Part shown: positions 33,040-41,763 of the stretch, piece after piece
How positions within the stretch are numbered: position 1 is the stretch's first letter
Layout of the letters: the number at the start of each line of letters is the position of its first letter
From: Saprospiraceae bacterium
GTDB lineage: Bacteria; Bacteroidota; Bacteroidia; Chitinophagales; Saprospiraceae
DNA length: 64,000 nucleotides
NCBI GenBank assembly: GCA_019638455.1
Contig: JAHBTU010000002.1
Span: 1,398,501 to 1,462,500, forward strand
Direction of reading: 5' to 3'
Made by a program: the position numbers and the translations under genes
Notes under the pieces: generated by a model
The model's input: only the letters and a program-made list of their open reading frames with translations
Database searches by the model: none
Told to the model about the DNA's origin: nothing

Positions 33040-33998
33040 TTCGCAATCCCTATTTGAGTGGAGAGTGGTTGGAAGATCTTCGTTGGGGTGAAACCCGACG
33101 GGATGAGCAGTCGCAATCCCTATTTGAGTGGAGAGTGGTTGGAAGGCGTGGAAGAAAAAACGTTTACCGTGCTCAGAACTGTCGCAATCCCTATTTGAGT
33201 GGAGAGTGGTTGGAAGTTTAGACAAAAATTGCGACGATTATGAAAATCTCCAGTCGCAATCCCTATTTGAGTGGAGAGTGGTTGGAAGATGTCGAGACAG
33301 AGGGTTGCCCTAATTATAGAGTCGCAATCCCTATTTGAGTGGAGAGTGGTTGGAAGGTGATTGATTCTACTGCCTTCGGTAACGCTTGTGACCGGTCGCA
33401 ATCCCTATTTGAGTGGAGAGTGGTTGGAAGTAGAGAAAGCGCAGAAGGACAAAGGAATCTCCTGATGTCGCAATCCCTATTTGAGTGGAGAGTGGTTGGA
33501 AGGAGAGGTAGGCGAAGTGAAGAAAAAAGCCAAACGGTCGCAATCCCTATTTGAGTGGAGAGTGGTTGGAAGTTTCAGCTCATTCAAAACTCCCGCCCCC
33601 GATACTAGTCGCAATCCCTATTTGAGTGGAGAGTGGTTGGAAGAAAGAGCGACAATTTCAAAAGCCGAGGGAGAACGAGTCGCAATCCCTATTTGAGTGG
33701 AGAGTGGTTGGAAGTTTTCCTAGCTTGGCGTTTCAAGTGGTTTGAAAAGGTCGCAATCCCTATTTGAGTGGAGAGTGGTTGGAAGAGGGTTTTCCGATAA
33801 TCTGACTGTTATAGGCCATAACATTAAGTTTGAATTTGAGTGGAGAGTGGTTGGAAGTAGTTGATTATGCTCACCCAAGTAAGAGTACCAAACATTAAGT
33901 TTGAATTTGAGTGGAGAGTGGTTGGAAGGAAGTTTGCGACTACGATTCGACCGGCACGTTATCATTAAGTTTGAATTTGAGTGGAGAGTGGTTGGAAG
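33040..33998 (-). CRISPR. Orphan CRISPR array, 14 repeats and 13 spacers, two repeat types
   Basis: Repeats are 36 bases and spacers 32-38 bases. On the plus strand the first eleven repeats (starts 33040, 33110, 33181, 33253, 33321, 33395, 33467, 33537, 33608, 33679, 33750) begin GTCGCAATCCCT. The last three (33822, 33893, 33963) begin CATTAAGTTTGA. All share the last 24 bases, ending GAGAGTGGTTGGAAG. Repeat 1 differs from its siblings in its first base. Read on the minus strand the common repeat ends TAGGGATTGCGAC, similar to the TAGGGATTGAAAC ends of type I/III repeats. The AT-rich stretch on the right suits a leader. The minus direction is therefore favoured. No cas genes lie in the window. 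Confidence 0.95.
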
Positions 33999-34260
33999 AG
34001 AGGGTTTTCCGAGACAAGCGTTTGTAATTCAAGGCGAAAGGTAGAAAAAATCCCCGCGTCGCTGCAAAGAAAAATTTGAAAAAAATTTCGCTTGCCCAAA
34101 TTTTTTTTCTTTAAAAGGTGAAAAAACCAATTTGGTCTGAAAAACAGAAGCGGTTTCCCGCGTCGTAACAAAATGACAGCCAATGCGTTGCACGGTTTTT
34201 TGAGGACGTTTTCAAAAAAAAGGGCTGCACAAGGTCTTTTTGGGCAAGTTATGTATAACG
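33999..34260 (-). promoter_or_regulatory. Putative CRISPR leader (AT-rich)
   Basis: The 260 bases right of the last repeat are clearly AT-richer than the neighbours, with long A and T runs (AAATTTGAAAAAAATTTC, AAATTTTTTTTCTTTAAAAG). TACCTTTC on the minus strand at about 34036-34043, one base off TAnnTTTG, could start the pre-crRNA. The leader end next to the array (TCGGAAAACCCTCT on the minus strand) reappears inside spacer 11. Confidence 0.5.
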
Positions 34261-34544
34261 ATTTTCATGCGCCAGCCTCGCCTTTCGTTATCCAAACCCA
34301 GTCACAAGGTAAGCTGTTTGCTGGGAGCACCCAAAGGGGAAGGGCATAAACTTTCCGCGTCCTGAAAGAATTTTCTGTCGTGCGGGGGGGGGGCTTACGG
34401 CCCCGCAACGTTTCCGTCCGGCTGTCTGCCCGCGCCGATACGGGCGGGCGCGGGCGGGGCGCTCAAAAGGGTGGCGGCGAACACTATTGCGGAGGAGTTG
34501 AGAATTCTTCGTTTTTTCGCGGTGCCAAAAATTGCGTTTAAAAA
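34261..34544. other. Intergenic region before the TMTC-like gene
   Basis: No gene was seen. It has a run of ten G at 34384-34393 inside a possible hairpin (GCGGGG...CCCCGC), and GCCCGCGCCGATACGGGCGGGC as overlapping inverted words near 34430. The run of G is a place where sequencing error is possible. Confidence 0.35.
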
Positions 34545-36581
34545 ATGTCGAAACATCGGAAGCCCGCGCCCAGACCCGCCGCTGCGCCCTCGCGTGCGGC
34601 CAACGCCCCCAAGCAGGCCATTTATCAGCCGCCAACCATCGTCGCTGCCGATTTTTTCAAGCGCACCCTCCTGCAAAGCGGGCTGATATTCGCGCTCGCG
34701 TTTTTGCTCTACGCCAACACGCTCACGCACGGTTTCGTGCTCGACGACTCGATTGTCATCAACGACAACATGTTCACCCAAAAAGGCACGGAGGGCATCG
34801 CGGGCATCCTCACGAAGGACACGTTTTTTGGCTACTTCAAAGTGGAGGGCAAGGCCGAGTTGGTGATGGGCGGGCGCTACCGCCCCCTGACGCTGATGCT
34901 GTTTGCCCTTGTTTTTCAGTTTTTTGGTGAGAATAGCGTGGTGTTTCACCTGCTCACGGTGCTGCTGTTCGCGGCGACGTGCGTGGTGCTGTACCGCACG
35001 TTGCTGCTGCTGTTTGTGCCTCGTTTTGGGGCCGATTACTCGCTCATGCTGGCGTGGATGGCGGCGGTGCTTTTCGCGGTGCATCCCATCCATGTGGAGG
35101 TGGTGGCCAACATCAAGGGCTGCGACGAAATCGCCACCTTGCTCGGCAGTCTCGGCGCCTTGTATTTTACCCTTAAATTTTTCGACACGCGAAAAGTCGC
35201 GTGGGCGCTCGCCGCGGGCATCTCGTTTTTTCTCGCCTGTCTTTCCAAAGAGAACGCGGTCACGTTTTTGGCAGTGGTGCCGTTGGCCTTGTGGTTTTTT
35301 CGCCCGCTGCAAGCGGCTCAACGGCAGGCAGGTCCCCCCGTTTGGAAATACGCGCTGCCGCTTTTGGTCGCCTTTGTCGTTTTTTTTGTCATTCGCGGCA
35401 ACGTGCTGCATTGGCCCAAACTCGTGGGGGGGCGCGTGCCGATGGAGTTGATGAACAACCCCTTCCTCAAAATAGAGGGGAACGAGTGGGTGCCGTGGGC
35501 TTTTTCCGAAAAATTGGCAACGGTCTTTTTCACCCTGCTCAAATATGTGCAGCTGCTTTTCGTGCCGCACCCGCTCACGCACGACTATTACCCCAAACAG
35601 ATTGAGATGCTCCGCTTTGGCAGCCCGGGTGCTTTGCTGGGGCTGGCGTTGTATGTTTTTTTGGCCATCTATGCCCTGAGCGGCCTGCGTCGGCGCGACC
35701 CGGTGCGCTTTGGCATTTTGTTCTATTTGCTCACCATCAGCATCGTGTCGAACATCGTTTTCCCCGTCGGCACGCTGATGGGCGACCGTTTTGTGTTCAT
35801 GCCCTCTGTGGGTTTTTGCATCGCGGTGGCGGCGCTGCTGATTCATTATTTTGGAAAAAACATGCAGGTCGCGCTCGGCATTTTCGGCATGCTCGCCTTG
35901 CTTTACTCATTCAAGACGGTGACACGCAACCCGGCTTGGGCAAGCAACGAAAAACTCTTTTTCACCGATGTGAAGGTCTCGCTCAACAGCGCCAAAATCC
36001 ACAATGCCTGCGGCGGGGTGCTGTTTGACCGCGCCTCCAAAGAACAAAATGAGGTGGAGCGCTCCGAAATCTGCACCCAAGCCATGATGTATCTGAACAA
36101 GGCCATCCAGCTGTACCCGAACTACAAGGATGCGTACATGAGCCGAGGCGGCTGCAATTATTATTTGAAAAACTACGATGCCGCGGTGGAGGACTACCGC
36201 CGCGCATGGCAGTTGGCCGAGGGCGACCCCAAAATCAAAAAGGCGCTGGCATTGGTGTTGCGCGATGGCGGCAAGTATCACGGGGAGCAACGCGGCGATT
36301 TGCGCCAAGCCATGACTTACCTGAGCGAGTCGTGGCAACTCAACACCGAAGACGGCGAAACGGCGCGCCTGCTCGGTGTGGCCAACGGGGTGCAGGGCAA
36401 AGGAGCCGACGCGGTGATGTGGTTCGAGAAATCGGTGGCGCTTGAGCCAGACAACGCCACCTATTGGTTCGACCTCCACTTGGCCTACCGGGCAGTGGGC
36501 AATGCGGCCAAGGGCGAGGACGCCCTACGCAAGGCGCTGGCACTCAACCCCAAAATCATGGAAGAGCGCGGCAGGAAGTAA
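34545..36581 (+). CDS. TMTC-like GT-C membrane glycosyltransferase with TPR tail
   Basis: A 678-aa multispanning protein with the plan of TMTC-type protein O-mannosyltransferases (GT105 family). After a short cytoplasmic segment comes a first membrane helix (SGLIFALAFLLYANTL). The first outside loop has the acidic pair FVLDDSIVI (Asp67, Asp68), the expected catalytic/metal DD motif of GT-C enzymes. About ten more helices follow (LFAVHPIHVEVVANIKGCDE is strongly TMTC-like). From residue 490 on there are TPR repeats (MMYLNKAIQLYPNYKDAYMS, LALEPDN-like SVALEPDNATYWFDLH). It is predicted to transfer mannose or another sugar from a lipid donor to proteins in the periplasm. The acceptor is unknown; the next gene encodes a large secreted adhesin. 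Confidence 0.82.
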   Translation: MSKHRKPAPRPAAAPSRAANAPKQAIYQPPTIVAADFFKRTLLQSGLIFALAFLLYANTLTHGFVLDDSIVINDNMFTQKGTEGIAGILTKDTFFGYFKVEGKAELVMGGRYRPLTLMLFALVFQFFGENSVVFHLLTVLLFAATCVVLYRTLLLLFVPRFGADYSLMLAWMAAVLFAVHPIHVEVVANIKGCDEIATLLGSLGALYFTLKFFDTRKVAWALAAGISFFLACLSKENAVTFLAVVPLALWFFRPLQAAQRQAGPPVWKYALPLLVAFVVFFVIRGNVLHWPKLVGGRVPMELMNNPFLKIEGNEWVPWAFSEKLATVFFTLLKYVQLLFVPHPLTHDYYPKQIEMLRFGSPGALLGLALYVFLAIYALSGLRRRDPVRFGILFYLLTISIVSNIVFPVGTLMGDRFVFMPSVGFCIAVAALLIHYFGKNMQVALGIFGMLALLYSFKTVTRNPAWASNEKLFFTDVKVSLNSAKIHNACGGVLFDRASKEQNEVERSEICTQAMMYLNKAIQLYPNYKDAYMSRGGCNYYLKNYDAAVEDYRRAWQLAEGDPKIKKALALVLRDGGKYHGEQRGDLRQAMTYLSESWQLNTEDGETARLLGVANGVQGKGADAVMWFEKSVALEPDNATYWFDLHLAYRAVGNAAKGEDALRKALALNPKIMEERGRK

Positions 36582-36664
36582 CCGCAAAACGGTAATTTGC
36601 GCGACACAACTGCACTTTGATGTTAAAAATGAAAGTCATGGCGCGCCGCTACATATTAAAACGC

Positions 36665-36672
36665 TAATTTTG
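36665..36672 (+). promoter_or_regulatory. Candidate -7 promoter box (TAATTTTG) upstream of the adhesin
   Basis: TAATTTTG matches TAnnTTTG, 165 bases before the ATG at 36838 and 84 bases after the TMTC-like stop. No -33 match was found. Confidence 0.25.
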
Positions 36673-36837
36673 TCACGCATAAGCATTTCTGTAATCTCGC
36701 CTTAATTTTCAATCCTCCACCTCCCCCGCTGCGTTGCGAAACGTGCTTGTCGTGTGTGCAAGCCGCTCGTTCTTAGGTATTTTTTTAATCCAGTGTCCGC
36801 AATTTTTTTTTCCGATTACTAAACAACACCCTCTCCC

Positions 36838-39800
36838 ATGGGAAGAACATTTACTCATCTCAATTTCCGAGCAAGCAGCGCCCCCCTCTTTTTTGGCGGA
36901 TTATTGGCTCTCCTTCTCCTATTGCCCTCATTCATCCAAGCACAGCCAGTCACCGTGACCGTCACGGGCACCAATGTCACCTGCAATGGGGCCAACAACG
37001 GCACGGCCACAGCCGTCGGCGGCGGCGGCTGGCCCCCCTACACCTACCAATGGAGCAACGGTGCGATGACGGCGACCGTCACTGGCTTGGCCCCCGGCAC
37101 TTACAGTGTCACGGCCACCGATATTGACCTCGGCTACGCGGTAGGTTCCATCACCATCACCCAACCCACCCCGCTCTTCGTGGAAGCATCGTGCGAGAGC
37201 CAAATTTGCGACATCGTGCCGGATGGTTGGGCCAAGGTGATTCCGGCCAATGGCACCCCTCCCTACACTTATTTGTGGAGCAACGGACAGACCACGCCGC
37301 TCATCACCGGCTTGGATGCTGGCATCTACACCGTCACGGTGATGGATGCCAATGGTTGCACAAAGACGGACAGCTGCGAGGTTGTTTTCTGGGATGAGGG
37401 CGTGTGGCTGATGGATAGTTCCTCCAATGTCACCTGCTTTGGTCTCAACAACGGTTTTTCGCACATCGGCCCCATGTCGGGTACGCCCCCTTACACCTAC
37501 ATCTGGAACACGGGTGCCACTACTCAAGATGTGTTCAATCTTGCCCCAGGCACCTACACCGTCACGGTGACGGATGCCAATGGCTGCTCCAACTTCCACG
37601 TTGTCACCATCACACAGCCCCCGCAATTGCTCTGCAACGCTTCTTCCACTCCCGGGGCGTGCGGCCTGAAAGGCTCGGCAACTGTTGATCCCTCTGGAGG
37701 AACGCCGCCCTACACGGTGTTGTGGAGCACGGGTTCCACCAATTTCACGATTGATGCGCTGCCCGGCACCTATGGCGTCACCGTCACGGATGCCAACGAT
37801 TGTACCTGCTCCGCGATGGTCACCATTGATAGCACCACGAGTAGTCTCGTGGTGACCACGACCGTCAATAGCAATGCGGGTTGCACGATTGGAGGCGGGG
37901 CGACAGCCTCGGCATCAGGCGGCACGGGCAACTACGCTTATTCTTGGGACAACGGCCAGATGACGGCCACCGCCACCAATTTGACCGCTGGCAACCACAC
38001 CGTCACCGTCATTGACATCACTACTGGATGCACAGGCGTTGGCACGGTCAATATACCTGCTGCGCCTCCATTGACAGCCACTGCCACTTTGGTGGACGAC
38101 GCGGATTGCCTCATGGGCGGCAGTGCCACAGCTGCCGGCAACGGTGGCACACCTCCTTACTCCTTCCTGTGGGACAATGGTCAGACGACGGCCACCGCCA
38201 CCAATCTCGGTGCGGGGCCACACACGGTCACCGTGTCGGATACGAAGGGCTGCATCGTGACCACGCTCGTCACCATCGGCCAAAGTCAAGGCCCCATGGT
38301 GAACGTGGTGGTGAACGCCAACGCAACTTGCACCGCCGGCGGCAGCGCGACTGCCCAGCCCAGCGGCGGCACCCCACCTTATATTTATCTGTGGGACAAT
38401 GGCCAGACGACGGCCACCGCCACCAACCTTGCGGTTGGCCCACACAAGGTCACGGTGACGGACGCGGGTGGTTGCTCGGCTACTGGCATGGTCAATATCA
38501 CCCAGCCGGATGCGCCCACCGTGCAGGTGGTGAATGTCACCAACGCCACCTGTGTCATGGGCGGCTCGGCTACGGTGGCGGCCTCCGGCGGCACACCGCC
38601 CTATTCCTACTTGTGGGATAGCGGCTCCATCAATGCCACTACCATCAATCTTGCTGCCGACGACTACACCGTCACAGTGACGGATGCGGCAGGCTGCTCG
38701 GCCACGCTCACAGTCACCATCGGCGGGCCAATGCTGCCCAGCGTCATCATCACCGCTTCGGCGAACGCCAAATGCGACCAGCCCGGCAGCGCCACAGCCA
38801 GCGCCGTCGGCGGGGCGGGCGGATACACCTATTTGTGGGACAACGGCGAGACCACCGCCACCGCCTCCAATCTTTCGGCTGGTCCGCACAGCGTCACGGT
38901 GACGGATGCCGCAGGTTGCACGGCCACCGCCTCGCTCAATATCGGGCTGACCAACAACGGCATCAAATTGGGCGACTACGTTTGGTACGACAATGACCAA
39001 GACGGCTTCCAAAATCCGCTCGAAACGGACGGTGTGCCCAACGTCACGGTCAAGCTCATCAAAGCAGGGCCGGATGGGGTGTTCGGAACTTCGGACGACG
39101 AAGTGGTGCAGACGACGACCACCAACGCCAATGGCAAATACGAGTTTGTTTGCGTCACGCCGGGTGTTTACATCATCAATTTCAGCGGCATCCCGCAGGG
39201 GTACCAGTTCACGAAGAAGGACTATGTGAACAACGACTGCAAGGACAGCGATGCCAAGCAAAATGGCAACACCGACCCGTTCACCATCGTGGCTGGCCAA
39301 ACGGACAATCTCTGCTTTGATGCAGGCATCCATATTTTCTGCGACAACGTGCTCAACGCTGGCACTATATGCTGCAATCAAACCATCTGCGAAGGGGAAA
39401 CACCCGCGTTGATTTACAATGTGCTTACGCCGTGGGGCGGTAGCGGCACCATCGAATATCAGTGGCTACAGCTGTTGCAAATCGGTCAGTCCGCGCCCAA
39501 CTGGGTGGCCATTCCCGGCGCTACCAACGCCACCTATCAGCCCGGCCCGTTGTTTCAAAATGCCTATTATATGCGCTGTGCGCGTCGGGCAGGTTGCGTC
39601 ACTTTCCTTGAATCGAACATCGTGACCATCACCGTCGTGCCCGCTGGTTCTTCCAATTGTCCCGACTTCACGGGCGACCTCAGCGCAAGCCTCGCAGGCT
39701 CCAATGCGGTGAACGTGCAATGGACTACCACGCTGCCCGAGCTCGACCAATATATGTACACCGTGCAGCACTCTACCAACATGGTGGATTGGGTGCCTGC

Positions 39801-40215
39801 CACGAACATCATGGGCAAACGCGACGCGACCAAGCCCAACCATTACAGTTTCGTGCACCAAACGCCTGTGATGGGCAAAAACTACTACCGCGTGAAGCGC
39901 ACGAACACGGGCGGGTTGGAAAGTTTCTCGCCCATTCGCTCGGTGGACCTCGAGGTGTCGCTCACCGCAGCGGTAGCCATCAACCCCAACCCAGTATCGG
40001 ATGTGCTCATTATCAAAAACGTGGCGCAATACGATGGCGACGTGACGGTAGAACTCATCACCACCAAAGGCGAGGTGCTGCGCGCATTGACCATACCGGC
40101 AGGCAAGCTGCACTACGAGGAATTGCCCGTCGCTGCGCTGCCCTCTGGACTTTACATGGCGCGTATCCGATTCCCGGATGGGTCGTTGCGCACGCTGAAA
40201 ATCACCAAGTTCTGA
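36838..40215 (+). CDS. SprB-repeat adhesin with SdrD_B domain and T9SS sorting domain
   Basis: A 1125-aa secreted surface protein. The signal peptide lies in residues 1-37, ending QAQ. From about 38 to 700 there are nine to ten repeats of 70-75 residues with PPYTYLWSNGQTT and GTYTVTVTDANGC motifs, the SprB pattern. KLGDYVWYDNDQDGFQNP (about 710) opens an SdrD_B-type domain. An Ig/immunoglobulin-like segment follows (LNAGTICCNQTICEGETPAL). The last 80 residues (AVAINPNPVSDVLIIKNVAQ to SGLYMARI and TLKITKF) are a type A T9SS C-terminal sorting domain. It is exported by Sec then T9SS and attached to the cell surface, likely for adhesion or gliding. A terminator follows at 40256. Confidence 0.93.
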   Translation: MGRTFTHLNFRASSAPLFFGGLLALLLLLPSFIQAQPVTVTVTGTNVTCNGANNGTATAVGGGGWPPYTYQWSNGAMTATVTGLAPGTYSVTATDIDLGYAVGSITITQPTPLFVEASCESQICDIVPDGWAKVIPANGTPPYTYLWSNGQTTPLITGLDAGIYTVTVMDANGCTKTDSCEVVFWDEGVWLMDSSSNVTCFGLNNGFSHIGPMSGTPPYTYIWNTGATTQDVFNLAPGTYTVTVTDANGCSNFHVVTITQPPQLLCNASSTPGACGLKGSATVDPSGGTPPYTVLWSTGSTNFTIDALPGTYGVTVTDANDCTCSAMVTIDSTTSSLVVTTTVNSNAGCTIGGGATASASGGTGNYAYSWDNGQMTATATNLTAGNHTVTVIDITTGCTGVGTVNIPAAPPLTATATLVDDADCLMGGSATAAGNGGTPPYSFLWDNGQTTATATNLGAGPHTVTVSDTKGCIVTTLVTIGQSQGPMVNVVVNANATCTAGGSATAQPSGGTPPYIYLWDNGQTTATATNLAVGPHKVTVTDAGGCSATGMVNITQPDAPTVQVVNVTNATCVMGGSATVAASGGTPPYSYLWDSGSINATTINLAADDYTVTVTDAAGCSATLTVTIGGPMLPSVIITASANAKCDQPGSATASAVGGAGGYTYLWDNGETTATASNLSAGPHSVTVTDAAGCTATASLNIGLTNNGIKLGDYVWYDNDQDGFQNPLETDGVPNVTVKLIKAGPDGVFGTSDDEVVQTTTTNANGKYEFVCVTPGVYIINFSGIPQGYQFTKKDYVNNDCKDSDAKQNGNTDPFTIVAGQTDNLCFDAGIHIFCDNVLNAGTICCNQTICEGETPALIYNVLTPWGGSGTIEYQWLQLLQIGQSAPNWVAIPGATNATYQPGPLFQNAYYMRCARRAGCVTFLESNIVTITVVPAGSSNCPDFTGDLSASLAGSNAVNVQWTTTLPELDQYMYTVQHSTNMVDWVPATNIMGKRDATKPNHYSFVHQTPVMGKNYYRVKRTNTGGLESFSPIRSVDLEVSLTAAVAINPNPVSDVLIIKNVAQYDGDVTVELITTKGEVLRALTIPAGKLHYEELPVAALPSGLYMARIRFPDGSLRTLKITKF

Positions 40216-40255
40216 TGGCTGCGTGATTCGGGCGTTTTTAGAAAAATGTTTGACG

Positions 40256-40292
40256 GCCCCCGCATGGTTTGCCCGTGCGGGGGCTGCTTTTT
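40256..40292 (+). terminator. Rho-independent terminator of the adhesin gene
   Basis: GCCCCCGCA and TGCGGGGGC pair over an 11-base loop and are followed by TGCTTTTTG, 40 bases after the stop. Confidence 0.85.
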
Positions 40293-40402
40293 GTGGGGGT
40301 GGCAAAATATCGCCTTTTGTAGCCCGGAATGGTATTCAGGGGAGGCGTATCATTCGGTGGAAGTGTGGAAAGCCATTCCGCGCCATCTATGCCTATTGCC
40401 GC

Positions 40403-40465
40403 CATCTGTTCAAAATCAAGGGCATCCATCGTGGTGAACTGACAAACCCCGGTGAATCAAGGTAT
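40403..40465. repeat. Interspersed repeat family B, copy 2
   Basis: CATCTGTTCAAAATCAAGGG, CATCCATCGTGGTGAACTGA and GTGAATCAAGGTAT follow the order seen at 23303 and 50441. The end TATGTTTTGCG falls near a -7 box form before DUF2721. Confidence 0.55.
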
Positions 40466-40555
40466 GTTTTGCGACAGGCTGGAATGCGCTCTTTTTGTGG
40501 TGACGCTTTGCAAGAGCGACGTTTCTATGGGTGTTTCATTTCAAAAGTACACTTC

Positions 40556-40957
40556 ATGGATTTACCGATTCAAACACCCGCCCTGCTTTTTCCCGCCGTC
40601 TCGCTGCTGCTCATCGCCTACACCAACAAATTTTTGGCCATTGCCAATCTCATCCGCAAGCTAGTGTCGGACTACGAACACAATAAACAACATCATCTTT
40701 TCAGTCAGATTCACAGCCTGCGCCGCCGCCTGATGCTGATTCGGTGGATGCAAGTGTTTGGCGTGGCGAGCATCTTGGTTTGCGTTGTTACCATGTTTTT
40801 TATTTACGAGGGCTGGCAGATTTGGGCAAAAATCCTCTTTGCGCTCAGCCTTTTGCTGATGATGGCTTCTTTGGTTATCAGTCTCATGGAAATTTTCCTG
40901 TCGGCAGGGGCGCTGCGGGTGTTGTTGCGCGAATTGGAGGAAATGGAAAAAAGGTAA
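40556..40957 (+). CDS. DUF2721 membrane protein
   Basis: A 133-aa small membrane protein. The start at 40556 (MDLPIQTPALLFPAVSLLLI) matches the normal start of DUF2721 proteins (TPALLFPAISLLMLAYTNRF-like). It has three membrane helices (about 10-27, 63-83, 92-112), a loop IANLIRKLVSDYEHNK, and a coiled end (LLRELEEMEKR). Function unknown. It is convergent with recO, with only six bases between the two stop codons. Confidence 0.85.
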   Translation: MDLPIQTPALLFPAVSLLLIAYTNKFLAIANLIRKLVSDYEHNKQHHLFSQIHSLRRRLMLIRWMQVFGVASILVCVVTMFFIYEGWQIWAKILFALSLLLMMASLVISLMEIFLSAGALRVLLRELEEMEKR

Positions 40958-40963
40958 TGCGCC

Positions 40964-41695
40964 TCAGAGTACCATTTCAAGCACCTGTGGCGTGTGGATG
41001 TCCGAAAATCCCGGCACATGGAGTTGGTAGAATTGCAAGAGATGCTGCAATAGGGACTTGCGCTCGGCCTTGTTCAGGGCGATTTCGTGGCAATGCTGGA
41101 GCGGGCTGCGCAGCAGCGCCACCAATTGGGCGGTTTGCAATGGCTCCATATAATGTGATTGCAGGGGTGGCACAGGGCTGAAAGAGCCTTCTTTCAAATC
41201 AAAAAACAACTCCGCCTGCTCCTCTGCCATATCCGTTTGTGGCTGAAAACCAAGAAACCCCGAAAGGGACAGCAGGAAATGCAGGTGCAGGTTGGCGATA
41301 GGGTGGGGGGTGCTATCGAGCCAGCGCAGGTTGTCCAACAGGAACTCGAACAATTCGCGGTTTTCCTCCGCCCCGTAGATGCTTTTTCGACACACCTCCG
41401 CCATGAAAAGCGCCACGGCCCCCTGGCGAATGTCGAAAGGGATTTGAGCCCAAATCTCGGCAGCGCGAAGTTCTTTCAGGCGATGAAGGGCACCTGTTCC
41501 CTCGCGGTAGTAGCACACCATGTCAACCGCCGTCATGGGTTGAAAAAGACTGTATGGCATTCGGGCCTTCGCCGTGCGGACACCGCCTGCAATGAACGAA
41601 TGTAGCCCTTTTTCTTCGGTAAAAATGTCAGCGATGACGCTTGTCTCGCCGTATTTCATCGAGCGAAATACAATGCCGCGTGTGGTCAAAATCAT
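40964..41695 (-). CDS. recO: DNA repair protein RecO
   Basis: A 243-aa RecFOR pathway protein that helps load RecA on SSB-coated DNA. The start at 41695 (MILTTRGIVFRSMKYGETSV) is the typical RecO OB-fold opening. IFTEEKGLHSFIAGGVRTAK continues it, and the C-terminal helical domain follows. No zinc-binding cysteine cluster is seen, as in other Bacteroidota RecO. The stop is six bases from the DUF2721 stop. It may be transcribed with the upstream anti-sigma-like gene 68 bases away. Confidence 0.9.
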   Translation of the reverse strand: MILTTRGIVFRSMKYGETSVIADIFTEEKGLHSFIAGGVRTAKARMPYSLFQPMTAVDMVCYYREGTGALHRLKELRAAEIWAQIPFDIRQGAVALFMAEVCRKSIYGAEENRELFEFLLDNLRWLDSTPHPIANLHLHFLLSLSGFLGFQPQTDMAEEQAELFFDLKEGSFSPVPPLQSHYMEPLQTAQLVALLRSPLQHCHEIALNKAERKSLLQHLLQFYQLHVPGFSDIHTPQVLEMVL

Positions 41696-41763
41696 GATGT
41701 GGGTGATTTGCAAACCTCGCCACAAGGTAAGATTCTCTATGGGGCATTTCAAATCGTCGCTTT

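Larger units (their letters stand above)
40216..40555. other. Intergenic region with terminator and family B repeat
   Basis: It contains the adhesin terminator (40256-40292) and a family B copy (40403-40465). An open frame continues upstream of the DUF2721 start through this region, but the sequence there is repeat, not protein-like. Confidence 0.45.

Noticed and set aside
33004..33966. Short proteins with the repeated peptide QSLFEWRVVG or LPTTLHSNRDC
   Set aside because: These are translations of the CRISPR repeats, not genes.
34261..34544. A structured RNA or tRNA in the gap before the TMTC-like gene
   Set aside because: Some GC-rich inverted words exist, but no cloverleaf, riboswitch core or conserved RNA motif could be recognised.
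34395..35846. A 483-aa minus-strand frame opposite the TMTC-like gene
   Set aside because: Composition dominated by H, Q, R and K without structure. The plus-strand gene has clear helices, a DD motif and TPRs.
37915..39381. A 488-aa minus-strand frame opposite the adhesin
   Set aside because: It mirrors the SprB repeats; periodic composition alone keeps it open.
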